From Chloroflexota bacterium (GTDB taxonomy: Bacteria; Chloroflexota; Dehalococcoidia; Lucifugimonadales; JADFKI01), in NCBI GenBank assembly GCA_009840355.1, contig VXNZ01000005.1:1-64000 (forward strand): DNA of 64,000 bases. Reading direction: 5' to 3'. Position numbers and translations under genes: made by a program. This document shows, one piece after another, positions 61,853-64,000 of the stretch (its first letter is position 1; every line of letters begins with the position of its first letter). The notes beneath the pieces are model-generated. The model had not been told where the DNA came from. It searched no databases and worked only from the letters and a program-made list of their open reading frames with translations.

Positions 61853-64000
61853 CTACGAATACGCGCTGCCGTACAGCGCATTAAACAGCAGTTTATATGT
61901 GCCACGTGCTTGCGCTCTGAATTGGGGCCTGAAGCCGAATAGCACAACTTCGCCTTCACCGAGCGGTATGCTTGCGAGTGCGGTCCTGTTGTACAGATTC
62001 TCGGGTCCCACCAGCATGCCGCTGAACAGAGGATTGCGCATCGGGAACTTCGCCACCACCCTGCCGCGCCGAATATCGAATGCGGGTCCGTCGTAGAACA
62101 TCACCGCCGAAAGGCTGGGCATCCCGTAAGAAAGCGGATGCCCAGCGTCCAGCAGCACGGCGAGCAGACTACCCGGGCAGTAGAAGTCGGCGCGCTTCAG
62201 ATCTGCCAGCACATTGCGCACGGGCAATTCAAGATGGCGTATCGCATACCGCGCCGAGCCGTCCCATGTTACCAGCGTGCCGCCCTGTTCTACGAATTCG
62301 CGCAGGTTATCCGCGCCTTGCTCACCAATGCCGCCGGAGTATTTGGGATGGTAGTACGACTTTCTATGTCCCCAGTGGATATGCCGCACGAGCTGGTGTG
62401 GTAAAACGATAGCGTCAAACTGCTCGCGCAGATTGCCTTCGTGCGTCTCTTCATTCAGCAGCGAGTGGTAGTCGAAGCCGTATTCGTCCAGCACATAGCG
62501 CGTCCAACCCTCTTCCACCGACGCGACGTAGCTCTTGTACACGGCAATGCGCGGCTTCGACAACTTGTGGTAAGCGACATCGGGTATGCTTTCGACCGCG
62601 CGTATAGAGTTGGCGGACGGCTCTTGCAAAGTGTCGGACACAACGCCGTTCAACGATTGCGCGTTTTCCACTATGAATGCACCTCGCGCGTATGACACGC
62701 CTTCGATGGCGAACGGCTCGCGCGCGCGCCGCACATTCCCGCCTGACCGCAGCAGGTTGTTCACCAACCGCGCGCTCGCGTTCGATTCGGGCGATATAAT
62801 CCAAGCGGCGTGCTTCTTCAAACCGCCATTACCGCGACGACGCACGCTATTTTCCGACAGCGTGGCGGGCATTGATGGCTCGCTCTCTTCGAGCAGCCTT
62901 AGCGGGGCGGAAAATCTGCCTCTGATGGTGTACGAGTTAACGCCCATTAGCATCGGCATGCAGTGTGCCGTAACATCGTAGGGCACCTTGAAGGGACCAC
63001 CGGGATGCGTTCGCACTTCCGGATATTTGTGCTGTTCCAAGAGCGTCTTCGCGAAACCCCAGTACGGCTGCCCGTTCAGGATGACGCGAGAGCCGGCTGC
63101 AAACGGCTGCCCGTCCGCGTTGAATGCCTGCGTCGCTTCGTGGACTTCGACCATACCGGTGCGCAGCGCGTCCAGCATTTCGGCGGCGGCGGAATGGTCG
63201 TGCTGCTGCGTGGGAATGATGAACGCGCGCGGCAATGTGTGCTTCTTGATGGCATTCTTCGCCACCTGATAGAAGTTTCGCAACAGCGTCTCGCGCAGCC
63301 GGGCGGAATGCGTTAGGCACGACTTCGCGGCAATCAGGTTATATTCCACGATGTCGCTCAAACGCCAAATGCCACCCTTCCATGGCAGCGGATGGTTCCA
63401 AGTAATCTCCGTCGGCGTCTCGCCCCTGTCGGTTTGCAGATTGCGCTCCGGCACATTCACCGGCGTAGCGATGCGCGCACCCGCAGCCTCAGTCAGCATC
63501 CGCACGCCGCCGTGATACTGCTGGTACGACCTGTTGGGGCTGTACGCATCGTACACGACATTCATCGACACGCCCGCCTTGCCCTGCGCAGTCAGGTCTG
63601 CCGCCATCGCCGCGCCGAGCATCGCGCTCTCCGCGTTCAGGATTGCGTCCACATTCGGCCCCATCGGGTTTACGAACGGCGGCACCATCATGCGTACGCC
63701 GGTAGAGCGCGTCTGGTGCATGTCCAGCACAACATGCGGACGCCACGCGTTGAAGCAGTGGTCGACTAGCAGACGAGTTTCCTGCTGCGTGAACATGAAC
63801 CAGTCGCGATTGTTGTCATGTCCGGTGTAGTGCTGGTACAGGAACGGCGGCATAACGCCCTCATAGGATTCGCCGAGCGTGCTCTCGTACCATTGTTTCA
63901 CATCGATGAGCCCGTCCGGATTCGTGCAGGGCAGCAGCAGTAGAATCACATTGTCCAGGACCGCCCGCGCGTCTTCCCTTTCGTCGGTCGCCAGCCAGTG
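61853..64000 (-). CDS. M14 family zinc carboxypeptidase-like protein (N-terminus outside the window)
   Basis: At least 715 residues, still open at the right edge. The visible part starts downstream of the HxxE zinc motif. It shows LLLPCTNPDGLIDV (NPDG), HDNNRDWFMFTQQE, HVVLDMHQTRSTGVRM (third zinc His) and TPTEITWNHPLPWKGG (catalytic-site region). The C-terminal 300 residues look like an extra Rossmann or amidotransferase-like domain: FDAIVLPHQLVRHIHWGHRK, NLREFVEQGGTLVTWDGSAR. A secreted or cell-surface peptidase is likely, but the signal peptide would be outside the window. Confidence 0.88.
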   Translation of the reverse strand, partial: HWLATDEREDARAVLDNVILLLLPCTNPDGLIDVKQWYESTLGESYEGVMPPFLYQHYTGHDNNRDWFMFTQQETRLLVDHCFNAWRPHVVLDMHQTRSTGVRMMVPPFVNPMGPNVDAILNAESAMLGAAMAADLTAQGKAGVSMNVVYDAYSPNRSYQQYHGGVRMLTEAAGARIATPVNVPERNLQTDRGETPTEITWNHPLPWKGGIWRLSDIVEYNLIAAKSCLTHSARLRETLLRNFYQVAKNAIKKHTLPRAFIIPTQQHDHSAAAEMLDALRTGMVEVHEATQAFNADGQPFAAGSRVILNGQPYWGFAKTLLEQHKYPEVRTHPGGPFKVPYDVTAHCMPMLMGVNSYTIRGRFSAPLRLLEESEPSMPATLSENSVRRRGNGGLKKHAAWIISPESNASARLVNNLLRSGGNVRRAREPFAIEGVSYARGAFIVENAQSLNGVVSDTLQEPSANSIRAVESIPDVAYHKLSKPRIAVYKSYVASVEEGWTRYVLDEYGFDYHSLLNEETHEGNLREQFDAIVLPHQLVRHIHWGHRKSYYHPKYSGGIGEQGADNLREFVEQGGTLVTWDGSARYAIRHLELPVRNVLADLKRADFYCPGSLLAVLLDAGHPLSYGMPSLSAVMFYDGPAFDIRRGRVVAKFPMRNPLFSGMLVGPENLYNRTALASIPLGEGEVVLFGFRPQFRAQARGTYKLLFNALYGSAYS

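Overview
The window is about 64 kb of a moderately GC-rich bacterial chromosome with roughly 50 protein genes, one tRNA and no rRNA or CRISPR array. Gene content points to a free-living Chloroflexota-type bacterium, perhaps SAR202/Dehalococcoidia-like. The clues are F420 side-chain synthesis (cofE), a membrane pyrophosphatase, a bacterial translin, a PolX polymerase, tungsten/molybdenum enzymes and several family-less proteins. That placement is inference, because no marker phylogeny could be run. TTG starts behind good ribosome binding sites occur at 16596, 17211, 29439 and 34829, and one gene (rsfS, 12263) looks leaderless.

Layout. 1-6.3 kb: edge fragment, SDR oxidoreductase, methyltransferase, class IV aminotransferase, tRNA-Leu(UAA), pyrophosphatase hppA, translin. 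6.3-8.1 kb: a small accessory patch with a RelE/HigB-type toxin-antitoxin pair and a decayed DNA methyltransferase-HNH gene. 8.1-15.3 kb: housekeeping genes (thiE; mnmA-dinB-like-rnhB-yraN; rsfS; tsaE-tsaB-ndk; a phosphoesterase) interrupted by an orphan PD-(D/E)XK nuclease-like gene. 15.3-24 kb: a flavin reductase/esterase pair, then an aldolase, two dehydrogenases and an IlvD/Edd dehydratase that together resemble non-phosphorylative sugar-acid catabolism, then two unknown genes in an overlapping pair.

24.9-38.0 kb is the most coherent block. Every gene is on the minus strand, in the order fhs, moeA, moeA-PBP fusion, mobA, moaD, aldehyde:ferredoxin oxidoreductase (AOR), NuoE-like, NuoF-like, formate dehydrogenase alpha. 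It joins formate-tetrahydrofolate chemistry, synthesis of the Mo/W cofactor, two enzymes that use that cofactor and one NAD-linked diaphorase module. The formate dehydrogenase lacks the cysteines of the NuoG-type His-Cys cluster.

38.4-64 kb: a Memo-family protein, prs, secA, polX, an MFS transporter, valS, a ChlI/MoxR-like ATPase, a rubredoxin-tailed metallo-beta-lactamase-fold protein, an orphan histidine kinase, folB, a citrate-lyase-like gene, cofE, tenA, a cyclophilin-like protein, glpK, an Ldh-type oxidoreductase and an M14 carboxypeptidase cut by the window edge.

Intergenic spaces carry nested inverted-repeat elements. Four copies (15.3, 55.5, 60.3 and 61.7 kb) share an approximately 87-bp palindromic core, and three of these also share outer terminal repeats. 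A 161-bp element at 301-461 has the same architecture with a different sequence. A short pyrimidine/purine hairpin repeat recurs in degenerate form.
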